A DNA stretch of 64,000 nt, taken from an uncultured Massilia sp. GTDB taxonomy: Bacteria; Pseudomonadota; Gammaproteobacteria; Burkholderiales; Burkholderiaceae_D. Each line of letters begins with the position of its first letter. Positions within the stretch are counted from its first letter, which is position 1. Position numbers and translations under genes: made by a program. The stretch is from contig NZ_CAJYEB010000039.1 in assembly GCF_913773735.1 (NCBI RefSeq), positions 42,241-106,240 of the forward strand, read 5' to 3'. The notes below the pieces were generated by a model that was given only the letters and a program-made list of their open reading frames with translations, had not been told where the DNA came from and did no database searches. Below, in pieces: positions 16,913 to 28,200 of the stretch.

Positions 16913-19900
16913 ATGTCCACCCTCTTCGACCACGAGATCACCGAACAGCTGCACGCCAGTTCCCGTTCGCTGGTCTGGCGTGCCCGCGGCGCCGACGGCG
17001 CGGCGCTGATCGTCAAGCGCCTGAACCAGCCGTTCCCCGCGTTCCAGCAGGTCGCGCAGTTCAAGCGCGAGCATGCGATCGCACTGCGCTGCCGCCATCC
17101 GGGCGTGGTGCTCCCGCTCGGCCTGGCGCTGCATGCGGGACACTGGACCATCGTCCAGGAAGACATCGGCGGCGTCGCGCTCGACAAGGTGCTGCGCGCG
17201 CGCGCCGGCGCGGCGCTGGCGCCGGACGAGTTCCTCGACATCGCCCTGCAGCTGTGCGCGGCGCTCGAGGAAGTGCACCGTCAGGGCGTGATCCACAAGG
17301 ACATCAATCCCTCGAACCTGGTGTGGAACGCCGAACGGCGCCTGCTGCAGCTGATCGACTTCGGCATCGCCTGCGAACTGCCGCACGAGAGCCAGGGCAT
17401 CGTCAGCCCGCAGGCGCTGGAAGGCACGCTGCGCTACATGGCCCCGGAACAGACCGGGCGCATGAACCGGCGCATCGACTACCGCGCCGACTACTATGCC
17501 CTCGGCGCCACCTTCTACGAGCTGCTGGCCGGGCAGCCGCCGTTCGCCGCCGGCGACGAGATGGAGCTGGTGCACTGCCACATCGCGCGCAGCCCGGACT
17601 GGTCGCTGCCCGCGTTCGCGCGCCTGCCCGCACGGCTGCCGGCGATCGTCCGGCGCCTGATGGAAAAGAACGCCGAGCAGCGCTACCGCAGCCTGGCAGG
17701 CCTGCGCCGCGACCTGGAATCGTGCCGCGCCGGGGCGGGCGCGCCGCCGTCCGGACCGGGCGGCCTGTGCGACCACGACGGCCGCTTCCAGGTCCCGCAG
17801 ACGCTGCACGGACGCGAGGAAGCGGTGGCGGCGCTGCTGGCCGCGTTCGCGCGCAGCGCGGCGGGCGGCCGCGAGATGCTGCTGGTGGCCGGCTATTCGG
17901 GCATCGGCAAGTCGGCGGTGGTGAACGAGGTCCACAAGCCGATCGTGGCGCGGCGCGGCTGTTTCCTGGCCGGCAAGTTCGACCAGTTCCAGCGCGACGT
18001 GCCGTATGCCTCGCTGATCCAGGCCTTCCAGGGGCTGGTGCGCCAGCTGCTGGGCGAACCCGGCGACACGCTGCGCCGCTGGGCCGCCAGGCTGCATGCG
18101 GCGCTGGGCAGCGGCCTGGGCGTGATGGTCGAGCTGATCCCCGAGCTGGCCCTGGTCGTCGGCCCCACCGCGCCGGTGCCCGCACTGGCGCCGGAACAGG
18201 CGCGGCTGCGCCTGGGCCGCGTGTTCCCGCGCTTCATCGACGTGTTCGCCGCCGCCGACCACCCGCTGGTGCTCTTCCTGGACGACCTGCAATGGGCCGA
18301 CGCGGCCACGCTGCGGATGATCGAGCTGTCGATGACCGCGCGCGAAGGCGGCCGGCCCGGCGTCCCGCCCGGCCACCTCCTGGTGATCGGCGCCTACCGC
18401 GACAACGAGGTCGGGCCCCTGCACCCGCTCGTCGCGCTGCGCGACCGGCTGCTCGCCGCCGGCGTGCCCCTGTCGACGCTGGCGCTGGGCGCGCTGGACG
18501 AACGGCAGGTCGGGCAGATGGTGGCGGCCGCCGTGCGCGTGCCGGCGGCCGACTGCGCGCCGCTGGCCCGGCTGTGCCACGCCAGGACCGGCGGCAATCC
18601 CTTCTTCCTCAACCAGTTCCTGGGCTCGATCCACGATGCCGGCCACCTGCGCTACCGCGCCGCCGACGACCGCTGGGACTGGGACCTGGCCGCGATCGAG
18701 CAGGCCGGCTACACCGACAACGTGGCCGACCTGCTGCTCGCGAAGATCCGCCGCCTGCCCGACGCGACCCAGCGCCTGCTGCAGCTGGCCGCCTCGTGCG
18801 GCAACCGCTTCGCGCTCGACACGCTCGCGCTGGTGCTGGAACGCAGCGCCTGGCATACGCAGCAGGTCCTGTGGCCGGCGCTCGACGCGGGCCTGATCCA
18901 GCCGCTCGACGGGCGCTACAAGTATGTCGACGAGGATGGGGACGGGGACAGCGCCGGCGTCGGCTACCGCTTCCTGCACGACCGCGTGCAGCAGGCGGCC
19001 TACCTGGCGCTCGACGCCGGGGCGCGCGCGGCGAACCACCTGCGCATCGGCCGCCTGCTGCTGCGGCACGCGGCGCGCCAGCAACCGGACGAGACGCTGT
19101 TCGAGATCGTCGAGCAGCTCGACGCCGGCCGCGCGCTGATCGACGACCCCGAGGAGCGCGCGCAGCTGGCGGCGCTGAACCTGCGCGCGGGCGCCAAGGC
19201 GCGCCGCGCCGCCGCGTTCCAGGCCACGCTGGGCTACATGCGCACGGGCCTCGACCTGCTGCCCGCGCACGCCTGGCAGAGCCACCCCGCGCTGTGGCTC
19301 GACCTGCAGCTGGGCGCGGCGGAAAGCGCCTACCTGTGCGGCGACTTCGCGGGCGCCGACGCGATCTACCCGCTGGTGCGCGCGCGCAGCGCCGACGCCC
19401 TGCAGCAGGCGCGCTGCATCGCGGTCCAGGCGCACCAGTACCAGCTGCAGGGGCGCCTGCTCGACGCCATCGCCGTGCTGCGCGAGGGCCTGGCGCTGCT
19501 GGGCATCGACGTCCCGCACGAGGTGCCGCAGCTCGAGGCGCGCTTCCACGCGGTATTCGCCGAGATCGCCGCCATCCACGGCGCGCGCCCGGCCGACGCC
19601 TTCCTGGACGCCTCCGAGATGCGGGAGCCGGGCGCCGTGGCCGCGATGCGGATGATGCAGGGCATGTGGCAGGCCAGCTACTACGCCGGCCAGCAGGACC
19701 TCAGCGCGCTGATGGTGGTGGAGATGACGCGCCTGTCGATGCGGCACGGCAGCAGCGACTTCAGCAGCGTCGGCTACGTGGGGTATGCCTTCATGCTGGC
19801 GCTGTACGGCGGCGACGTCGCGCGCGGCCACGACTTCGGCGCGATGGCGCTGGCGCTGGCGCGCAGCCGCCCCAACCTGCAGACCCGCACCCTCACCGCG

Positions 19901-21991
19901 CTGATGTTCGCCGCGCTGACCCGGCACTGGACGCACCCGCTGCGCAGCGCCGACGCGCTGTACGACGAGGCGTTCGGCTGGGCGCTGGAGATCGCCGACT
20001 TCGTCCAGGTCGGCGTGGTGGCCGCGGTGCGCGCCACCGAACGGATCATCCTCGGCGACTACCTGCCGGACCTGATGCACGCCATCGAATCGGACCTGGC
20101 GCTGATGCGCGCCAACGGCCAGCAGGCGATGGCCGATTGCTGCGCGGCCGGCGCGCTGCAGCCGGTCAAGTCCCTGATGGGGCTGACGGCGCGCAGCGAC
20201 AGCTACGACGACGCGACGTTCAGCGAGGCCGGCTTCCTCGCGCGCTACGGCGATTCGCGCCTGTTCCGCGCCTACTTCCTGCAGGGGAAGATCCGCAACG
20301 CCTACCTGTTCGACGGCGCCGACGCCGAAGCCCTGGCCGCCCAGCTCGGCGTCGTCACGCAAATCCTGCGCGGCCAGGCCAAGGTGCCCGAGACCACCTT
20401 CTACGTCGCGCTGATCTGGCTGCGCGCCGTGCGCCGCGACCCGGCGCGCGCCGACGCGGCCGGGCTGCTGGCAGGGATCGAGGCGCTGGCGGCCAGCCTC
20501 GCCGGCTGGGCCGCGCAAGGCGCCGACAACGTCGTGAGCAAGGACCTGCTGGTGCGCGCCGAGCTGGCGCGCCGGCAGGGCGACCTGGCGGCGGCGACGC
20601 GCGCCTACCAGCAGGCGATCGACGCCGCCGGCCTGGCCGGCTACGTCAACCTGCAGGCGCTGGGCAACGAGCTGTGCGGCGAATGCTGGCTCGAGCAGGG
20701 CCACCCGCGCGTGGCCGCGGTCTACCTCGGCGACGCCATCGCGCGCTACCGCCAGTGGGGCGCGCACGGCAAGGCCGAGCAGCTGCGCGCGCGCCACGCC
20801 GCCCTGCTGCCGCGCACGGGCGAGCCGGCGACGCAGTCGTACGCCGGCACGCACGCCGACGCCGGCGCCGCGCTCGACATGGTCTCGCTGCTCAAGGCCG
20901 CGCGCATCCTGTCGAACGAGGTCGGCCTGCGCAAGGTGCTGCAGTGCCTGATGCCCATCGTGCGCGAGAACGCCGGCGGCCAGGTGGCGCGCCTGCTGCT
21001 GCAGTCGGACGGCGCCTGGCACCTGGAAGCGGACATCGACGGCGACGTGGTCACCGTGCTGCAGTCGCGCCGGCTCGACCTCGACGCCGCCGCCGACCCG
21101 CAGTTCCCGCTGTCGCTGCTGCGCTACGCGATCCGCACCGGCGCCGAAGTGATCGAGGACAGCATCGCCGGCGCCTCGCGCTTCGCCGCCGACCCCTACG
21201 TGCAGCAGCGGCGCCCGCGCGCCGTCATGTGCCTGCCGATCCGGCACGGCGGCCGCATCGACGCCGTGCTGTACTTCGAGAACCGGCTGGCCGACGCCTC
21301 GTTCACCGAGGAACGCGTGGCGTTCCTGCGCATGCTGGGGGCGCAGGCGATGATCTCGATCGCCAGCGCCAGGCTGCACGACGGCCTGGAACGGCGCGTG
21401 GCCGAGCGCACCGCCCAGCTCGAGGAAGCCAACCGCAAGCTGGCGACGCTGTCCGCCACCGACGGCCTGACGGGACTGGCCAATCGCCGCCGCGTCGACG
21501 AGGCGCTGCGCGCCGAATGCGCGCGCGCCGTGCGGCTCGGGCAGTCGCTGGCCGTCGTCATGGTCGACGTCGACCATTTCAAGGCATTCAACGACCGCTA
21601 CGGCCACCAGGCCGGCGACGCCTGCCTGGTGCGGGTCGCGCAGGCCCTGGCGGGCGCCGTGCGGCGCGGCGGCGACGTGGTGGCGCGCTACGGCGGCGAA
21701 GAGTTCTCGATCGTGCTGCCGGACACCGGCGCGCAGGAGGCGCGCGACATCGGCGAGGCGCTGCGGTGCGCGGTCGCGGCGCTGGGCATCGCGCATGCGG
21801 GCGCGGCCAGCGGCCAGGTGACGATCAGCGTGGGCGTCGCCGCCAGGTCGGAACGCGGCGGCGCCGATCCGGACGATCTGGTGGCGCGCGCCGACGCCGC
21901 GCTGTACCGCGCCAAGGAGGCCGGCCGCAACCGCGTGGTGCTGGGCGAGGATCCCGCGGCGCGGATGCCGGGCTGGCGCGGTCCCGGTTGA
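16913..21991 (+). CDS. Hybrid Ser/Thr kinase - AAA ATPase - GAF - diguanylate cyclase
   Basis: This 1692-residue cytosolic signalling protein starts with a protein kinase domain (about 1-270; K35, catalytic D130 in IHKDINPSN, DFG at D149). A large AAA-type ATPase follows (P-loop GYSGIGKS at 327-334, Walker B LFLDDLQWAD), then about 700 residues of helical TPR-like repeats and a GAF domain (about 1330-1490). It ends in a coiled coil and a GGDEF domain with intact GGEEF at 1594-1598 and an RGGD inhibitory site five residues before it. Related giant kinases usually end in a histidine kinase. Here c-di-GMP synthesis takes that place. A TATAAT lies upstream. The gene stands alone. An upstream in-frame ATG at 16769 would precede the promoter. 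Confidence 0.9.
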   Translation: MSTLFDHEITEQLHASSRSLVWRARGADGAALIVKRLNQPFPAFQQVAQFKREHAIALRCRHPGVVLPLGLALHAGHWTIVQEDIGGVALDKVLRARAGAALAPDEFLDIALQLCAALEEVHRQGVIHKDINPSNLVWNAERRLLQLIDFGIACELPHESQGIVSPQALEGTLRYMAPEQTGRMNRRIDYRADYYALGATFYELLAGQPPFAAGDEMELVHCHIARSPDWSLPAFARLPARLPAIVRRLMEKNAEQRYRSLAGLRRDLESCRAGAGAPPSGPGGLCDHDGRFQVPQTLHGREEAVAALLAAFARSAAGGREMLLVAGYSGIGKSAVVNEVHKPIVARRGCFLAGKFDQFQRDVPYASLIQAFQGLVRQLLGEPGDTLRRWAARLHAALGSGLGVMVELIPELALVVGPTAPVPALAPEQARLRLGRVFPRFIDVFAAADHPLVLFLDDLQWADAATLRMIELSMTAREGGRPGVPPGHLLVIGAYRDNEVGPLHPLVALRDRLLAAGVPLSTLALGALDERQVGQMVAAAVRVPAADCAPLARLCHARTGGNPFFLNQFLGSIHDAGHLRYRAADDRWDWDLAAIEQAGYTDNVADLLLAKIRRLPDATQRLLQLAASCGNRFALDTLALVLERSAWHTQQVLWPALDAGLIQPLDGRYKYVDEDGDGDSAGVGYRFLHDRVQQAAYLALDAGARAANHLRIGRLLLRHAARQQPDETLFEIVEQLDAGRALIDDPEERAQLAALNLRAGAKARRAAAFQATLGYMRTGLDLLPAHAWQSHPALWLDLQLGAAESAYLCGDFAGADAIYPLVRARSADALQQARCIAVQAHQYQLQGRLLDAIAVLREGLALLGIDVPHEVPQLEARFHAVFAEIAAIHGARPADAFLDASEMREPGAVAAMRMMQGMWQASYYAGQQDLSALMVVEMTRLSMRHGSSDFSSVGYVGYAFMLALYGGDVARGHDFGAMALALARSRPNLQTRTLTALMFAALTRHWTHPLRSADALYDEAFGWALEIADFVQVGVVAAVRATERIILGDYLPDLMHAIESDLALMRANGQQAMADCCAAGALQPVKSLMGLTARSDSYDDATFSEAGFLARYGDSRLFRAYFLQGKIRNAYLFDGADAEALAAQLGVVTQILRGQAKVPETTFYVALIWLRAVRRDPARADAAGLLAGIEALAASLAGWAAQGADNVVSKDLLVRAELARRQGDLAAATRAYQQAIDAAGLAGYVNLQALGNELCGECWLEQGHPRVAAVYLGDAIARYRQWGAHGKAEQLRARHAALLPRTGEPATQSYAGTHADAGAALDMVSLLKAARILSNEVGLRKVLQCLMPIVRENAGGQVARLLLQSDGAWHLEADIDGDVVTVLQSRRLDLDAAADPQFPLSLLRYAIRTGAEVIEDSIAGASRFAADPYVQQRRPRAVMCLPIRHGGRIDAVLYFENRLADASFTEERVAFLRMLGAQAMISIASARLHDGLERRVAERTAQLEEANRKLATLSATDGLTGLANRRRVDEALRAECARAVRLGQSLAVVMVDVDHFKAFNDRYGHQAGDACLVRVAQALAGAVRRGGDVVARYGGEEFSIVLPDTGAQEARDIGEALRCAVAALGIAHAGAASGQVTISVGVAARSERGGADPDDLVARADAALYRAKEAGRNRVVLGEDPAARMPGWRGPG

Positions 21992-22114
21992 CGCGGGCCG
22001 CGCCGGCCCGGCATCCGCGGCCGGCATGGCGCAACCGGCATGGCGCAAAGCATGCCATGCGCGTCGCGTGCGTCCGCCGACGCGAGCCCCGTTCGACGCA
22101 AGGATGTGTGCCTA

Positions 22115-22161
22115 CAACACTTTTTTGTTCAATATTGTTACCGACTATCAACATAGTGTTG
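22115..22161. promoter_or_regulatory. AT-rich island with CAACACT inverted repeat upstream of the adhesin gene
   Basis: The 280-bp gap 21992-22271 contains a sharply AT-rich stretch (about 22110-22200). In it, CAACACT (22115-22121) and its inverse AGTGTTG (22155-22161) are 40 bp apart centre to centre, about four helical turns. Several TATTGTTA/CATATTAA-like -10 candidates lie within. It is probably the adhesin promoter with a dimeric or looped regulator site. Confidence 0.4.
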
Positions 22162-22271
22162 AATCAATACCAGTTGCATATTAACATCATGTAATTGCAG
22201 CGGCTGCTTCACGGCCCCTGCGCCCGTCCACACCGCGTCAGCGCCCGTCCATCCGCCCTTCCCTGATTACC

Positions 22272-25200
22272 ATGCCCATCGAAACCGGCCTCGGCGCCGC
22301 CAAGGAAATCGTCTTTGTCGAAAACAACCTGCCGGACCTGCAGTCCGTGCTCGCGGGCCTGCGCCCCGGCGTCGAGGTCGTGCTGCTGGACAGCGCCGGC
22401 GACGGCCTCGCGCAGATGGCCGACGCGCTGCGCGGCCGCACCGGAATCGACGCCATCCACATCGTCTCGCACGGCGCCGCCGGCGCGCTGGACCTGGGCG
22501 CGACGACGCTGTCGGCCGCCACGCTGGCCGAGCATGCCGGCGCGCTCGACACGATCGGCGCGGCGCTGGCCGCCGGCGGCGACATCCTGCTGTACGGCTG
22601 CGACGCCGCCGCCGGCGGCGACGGCCAGGCACTGCTGGCCGGCCTGGCGGCGCTGACGCACGCCGACGTCGCCGCGTCGACCGACCCGACCGGCGCCGCC
22701 GGCCAGGGCGGCGACTGGCAGCTGGAAGCGCACACCGGCGCGATCGCGGCGGCGACATGCTTCACCGACGCCTTCACGGTGCAGTACGAGCACCTGCTGG
22801 CCAATGCGCGCCCGACGCTCGGTTATATTTCGGTCATCATGGGAGGCAAGGAAGACACGCCGGGCGTGATCACGTTCGCCGACCTGATGGCCGCGGCCAC
22901 CGTGTCGGATCCCGACGGCACCGTCACGGCATTCCGCATCATCGGCGGCTACAGCGGCGGCTTCACGTACAAGGTCGGCACCAGCCTGGAGACGGCGAAC
23001 GCCGACGACCTGATCATCGACGCCACCCACAACCTGTACTACACCCCGCCGGCCGACGAATACATGCTGCCCGGCTCGGGCCAGGGGCTGGTCGAGGTGG
23101 TGGCGGTGGACAACCTGGGTGCCCAATCCTTCGGCAGCGCCGACGTGTACGTCAACCTGGCCCCCGTCAACGACGCCCCGCATTTCGGCTACGGCAACTA
23201 CGTCCAGGGCGTAATGGAAGACACGTCCAGCCCGGACCACGAGGACGTCTCCGACCCCGCCAACCATCCGGTCGCCAACCGGGGCAGCGACATCGCCAGC
23301 CTGATGAGGAATTCCGCCTACCAGGACAAGGAATACGATGCCAGCGGCACCGGCATCGCCATCTCGGGCAACGACGCCGATCCGGTCACGCAGGGCCGCT
23401 GGCAGTATTCGACCGACGGCAAGGGCGAGTTCTGGCACGACGTCGGCACCGTGTCGGCATCGTCGGCCCTGCTGCTGGCCGAGGGCGGCGGCATCACCTA
23501 CCTGCGCTTCGTGCCGGTGGCCGAATTCAGCGGCAAGCCCGGCTCCCTGACCGTGCACGCGGTGGACGGCAGCGACACGGCCATGCAATTCAGCAGCTGG
23601 GACGGCACGACCGAACACCGCTACACCTTCGATACCACGACCGACGACGACGCCACGTCGCCGGTGTCGGTGGCCGGCGTGGAGTGGCAGACCAGCGTCT
23701 ATCCCATCAACGACATCCCGGTACTCACCGGCCTGGACGGCGCCGACAACCAGACCGTGTTCGCCAGCGACGACGCGGTCCTGGTCGACAAGACGCAGGA
23801 CGTCGCGCTGACCGACGTCGACAGCCCCGACTTCGAGAACGGCTACGTCGGCGTGGCCATCACCAGCGGCCGCGACGCCGGCGACGTACTGGCGATCCGG
23901 ACCGACGCCGACGTCCGCCTGAGCGCGGGCATGTCCTTCAACAGCACGGTCTCGGTCGGCGGCGTGGACGTCGGCACGATCGGCTACGGCGCCACCGGCG
24001 CGGGCCAGGATCTCGGCATCTACCTGATGGCCGGCGCCACGCCGGCGAACATCGCGCGCCTGCTGCGCCACATCACCTTCGACGCCACCGGCGGCGTGGC
24101 GGGCGAGCGCACCATCACCATGCAGGCGTCCGACGGCGACGGCGGCGCGTCGGCCATCGGCACGAGCGTCGTGTCGGTGGTGGTCGCGCCCACGGTGTCC
24201 ATCACCAGCAACCGCACCTCGCTGCGGGCCGGCGACGAGGCCCACATCATCTTCACCTTCAGCGAAGCGCCGACCGACTTCGACTTCGCCGACATCACGG
24301 TGGTGGGTGGGGAACTGGTGCGCTTCCAGAACATCGGCGACCCGAGGATGTACGACGCGGTATTCGTGCCGACGCCCGGCATCCAGAGCACCAGCGCCTC
24401 GGTGTCGATCGCGGCCGGCAAGTTCACCAGCGCCCTGGGCACCGCCAACGCCGCCAGCACCGGCAACGCGGCGATGACGGTCGACACCAAGGCGCCGACG
24501 CTGACGCTCAGCGCCGACAAGACCACGGTGAAGGCGGGCGAGAAGGTCGCCGTGACGTTCACGTTCGACGAGCCGCCGGTCGGTTTCAACCAGGGCTACG
24601 TCAGCTATTCCGGCGGCGTGCTCTCCAACTTCCAGGCCACCGCCGACAACAAGGTATTTACCGCCACGTTCACGCCGTCGGGCAACCTCGACAACGTGAA
24701 CGCGACGATCAGCGTGGGCGCCAATGCCTACGTCGACGCGGTGGGCAACCGCGGCACGGGCAGCAACGTCCTTGCCATCGGCGGCGACACCCGCGCGCCC
24801 ACCGTGGACATCGCGCTCGACAAGACCGCCGTCATGGCCGGCGACACGGTCGCCGTCACCTTCACGTTCAGCGAAGCGCCGGCCGGATTCGCGGCCGACG
24901 CCGTCAGCGTCACCGGCGGCACGCTGACGAACCTCCAGGCCGGCACGGACGGCAAGGTCTACACCGCGACCTTCACCCCGGCCGCCAGCGACAACCTGTC
25001 GGCCATGATCAGCATCGCCGCCGGCGCCTACACCGACGCCGCCGGCAACGCCGGCCTGGCCAGCAACTTCCGGCTCGTCACCGGCGACACCCGCGGCCCG
25101 ACCGTCACCGTCGACAGCAGCGCCACCCGCCTGAAGGCCGGCGAGACGGCCACGATCACCTTCACGTTCAGCGAGGCGCCGGTCGGCTTCGACGACGCCG

Positions 25201-28200
25201 ACGTGCAGGTCGCCGGCGGCACGCTCGGCCCGGTCGCGGCCAGCGCCACCGATCCGAAGGTCTATACCGCCACCTTTACGCCGACGGCGGGCGCCGGCGA
25301 CATCGCCGCCAGCGTCGCGGTGCGCGCCGGCGGCTACACCGACGCGACCGGCAATGCCGGCGCCGCGGGCCACGTGGCCATCGGCGCCGACACGCTGGCG
25401 CCGACGCTGGCCATCACCAGCGACAAGAGCGTGCTGAAGGCCGGCGAGACGGCCACCGTCACCTTCACCTTCAGCGAAGCACCGCTGCATTTCGACGACG
25501 CCGACCTCGCCGTGTCCGGCGGCACCCTCGGCCCCGTCGCCGCCACGGCCGACCCGAAGGTCTTCACCGCCACCTTCACCCCGGCCGCCGCCGACGTCCT
25601 GAACGCCTCGGTCGGCCTCGCGGCCGTGCACTACACCGACGCCGCCGGCAATCCGGGCGCCCCGGCCACCGCCGTGACCTTCGGCGGCGACACCAGGACG
25701 CCGACGCTGGCCATCACGGCCGACACGACGCGCCTGCACGCGGGCCAGAGCGCCGTGCTGACGCTGACCTTCAGCGAGGCGCCCGCCGGCTTCGACGCGG
25801 GCGACATCGCCCACGCCGGCGGCACGCTGGGCACGCTCACCGCCACCGCCGACCCGAAGGTATTCACCATCGCGTTCACCCCCGACGCCCGCGACAGCCT
25901 GGCCGCCTGGGTCGAGGTCGGCGCCGGCAGCTGGACCGACGCGGCCGGCAACGCCGGCGGCGCCGGCGCCAAGGTGGACTTCGGCGGCGACACGCTGGCG
26001 CCGACCGTGAGCGTCGCCAGCGACCGCGCGACGGTCAAGGCCGGCGAGACCGCCACGCTGACCTTCACCTTCAGCGAGGCGCCGCAGGGCTTCGCCGACG
26101 GCGACGTCAGCGTCACCGGCGGCAGCGTGAGCGGCCTGGCCGCGAGCGCGGACCCGAAGGTCTATACCGCCACCTTCACGCCGACGGCCGGCCTGGACGT
26201 CGTGGACGCCACGGTGGCCGTGCATGCCGGCGCCTACGCCGACGCGGCCGGCAACGACGGCGCCGCCGGCAACACCGTCGCCATCGGCGGCGACACCCGG
26301 GCGCCGGGCGTGACCATCTCGGCCGACAAGACCGCCGTCAAGGCCGGCGACACGGTCGCCCTCACCTTCACGTTCACCGAGGCGCCGGCCGGCCTGGACG
26401 CGGACGACATCGCCGTCAGCGGCGGCACCCTGACGAACTTCCACGCCGGCACCGACGGCAAGGTCTATACCGCCACCTTCACCCCGGCCGCCAGCGACAA
26501 CCTGTCGGCCACGGTCGGCATCGCCGCCGGCGCCTACACCGACGCCGCCGCCAACGCCGGCCTGGCCAGCAACGTGCTCGCCATCTCGGGCGACACCCGC
26601 GGCCCGACCGTCACCGTCGACACCAGCGCCACCCGCCTGACGGCCGGCGAGACGGCCACCATCACCTTCACGTTCAGCGAGGCGCCGGTCGGCTTCGACG
26701 ACGCCGACGTGCAGGTCGCCGGCGGCACGCTCGGCCCGGTCGCGGCCAGCGCCACCGATCCGAAGATCTATACCGCCACCTTCACGCCGACGGCGGGCGC
26801 CGGCGACATCGCCGCCAGCGTCGCGGTGCGCGCCGGCGGCTACACCGACGCGGCCGGCAATGCCGGCGCCGCGGGCCATGTGGCCATCGGCGCCGACACG
26901 CTGGCGCCGACGCTGGTCATCACCAGCGACAAGAGCGTGCTGAAGGCTGGCGAGACGGCCACCGTCACCTTCACCTTCAGCGAGGCGCCGCAGGGCTTCG
27001 ACGCCGACGACATCGTCGTCGGCGGCGGCAGCATCGCCGACCTGGCGGCGACCGCGGACCCGAAGGTCTACACCGCCACCTTCACGCCGGCCGCCGGCCA
27101 GGCCGCCCTGGCGGCCACGGTCGGCGTGGCTGCGGGCAGCTTTACCGACGCGGCCGGCAACGCCAATCCGGCCGGCGGCGCCGTCGCCAGCATCGCTGGC
27201 GACACGCTGGCGCCCACCGTCACCGATGCGCGCCTGGACATCGCCGGCGGCACCGGGCCGAACGACACCTTGCGCATCGGCGACGTGGTCACGGTATCGT
27301 GGAACAACGGCCCCGGCGGCGACGCCAATCCGGACGTCGCCGGCGTCACGGCCGACTTCAGCGCCCTGGGCGGCGGCAGCGCCGTGGCCGCGCGGCAGGT
27401 GGGCGGCGGCGTATGGCAGGCCAGCTTCACCGTCGCCGCGGGCCAGCTCGACGCCACCGGCCGCAACGTGGCCATCACCGTCACCGACACGGCCGGCAAC
27501 GCCGTCACGCGCAGCGACGGCACCGGTGCGACAATCGACAACGTCGCGCCGCTGGTCGGCGCCGGCGCCATCGTCCTCGGCGGCGCCACCGGCACCGGCG
27601 GCACGTTCCGCGCGGGCGACGTCGTGACGGTCGGCTGGAGCGGCGAGTCGAACACCGACATCGTGGACGTGAAGGTCGACTTCTCGGCCTTCGGCGGCGG
27701 CGCGGCCGTGGCGGCGACGCGCGGCGCCGACGGCTGGAGCGCCAGCTGGCAGATCCCGGCGGGCACGCTCGACGCCGGCGGCATGCACGTCGTGCTGACG
27801 GCCACCGACGATGCCGGCAACGCGGTCGCGCGCGTCAGCGCCGCCGGCGCCGCCGTCGACAATGCGGCGCCGCGCGTGACGGCCATCGCGCCGTCCGGTA
27901 CGCCGGCCGCGAACGCCACCGAGGTCGAATTCACCGTCACGCTGAGCGAGGCGGTGACGGGCGTGGATGCCGGCGACTTCGTCCTCGCCGGCACCGGCGC
28001 GACCACCGGCCGCATCGCGTCGGTCACGGGGTCGGGCGCGAGCTACACCGTGAAGGTGGACGGCATCGCCGGCAACGGCACGCTGCGCCTGGACCTGAAA
28101 GGCGACGGCACCGGCATCGCGGACCACGCCGGCAATGGGATCGGCGGCGGCTACACGGCCGGCGCCGCGCACACGGCGAGCTTCAATGCGGCGCCGCAGA

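Noticed and set aside
16850..22048. Minus-strand open frame of 1732 codons opposite the kinase-GGDEF gene
   Set aside because: Same codon-bias artefact. No domain, start signal or signal peptide supports it.
24190..27210. Repeats in the adhesin as a CRISPR array
   Set aside because: Units are about 300 bp, in frame and encode Ig-like domains; there are no short repeats with unique spacers.
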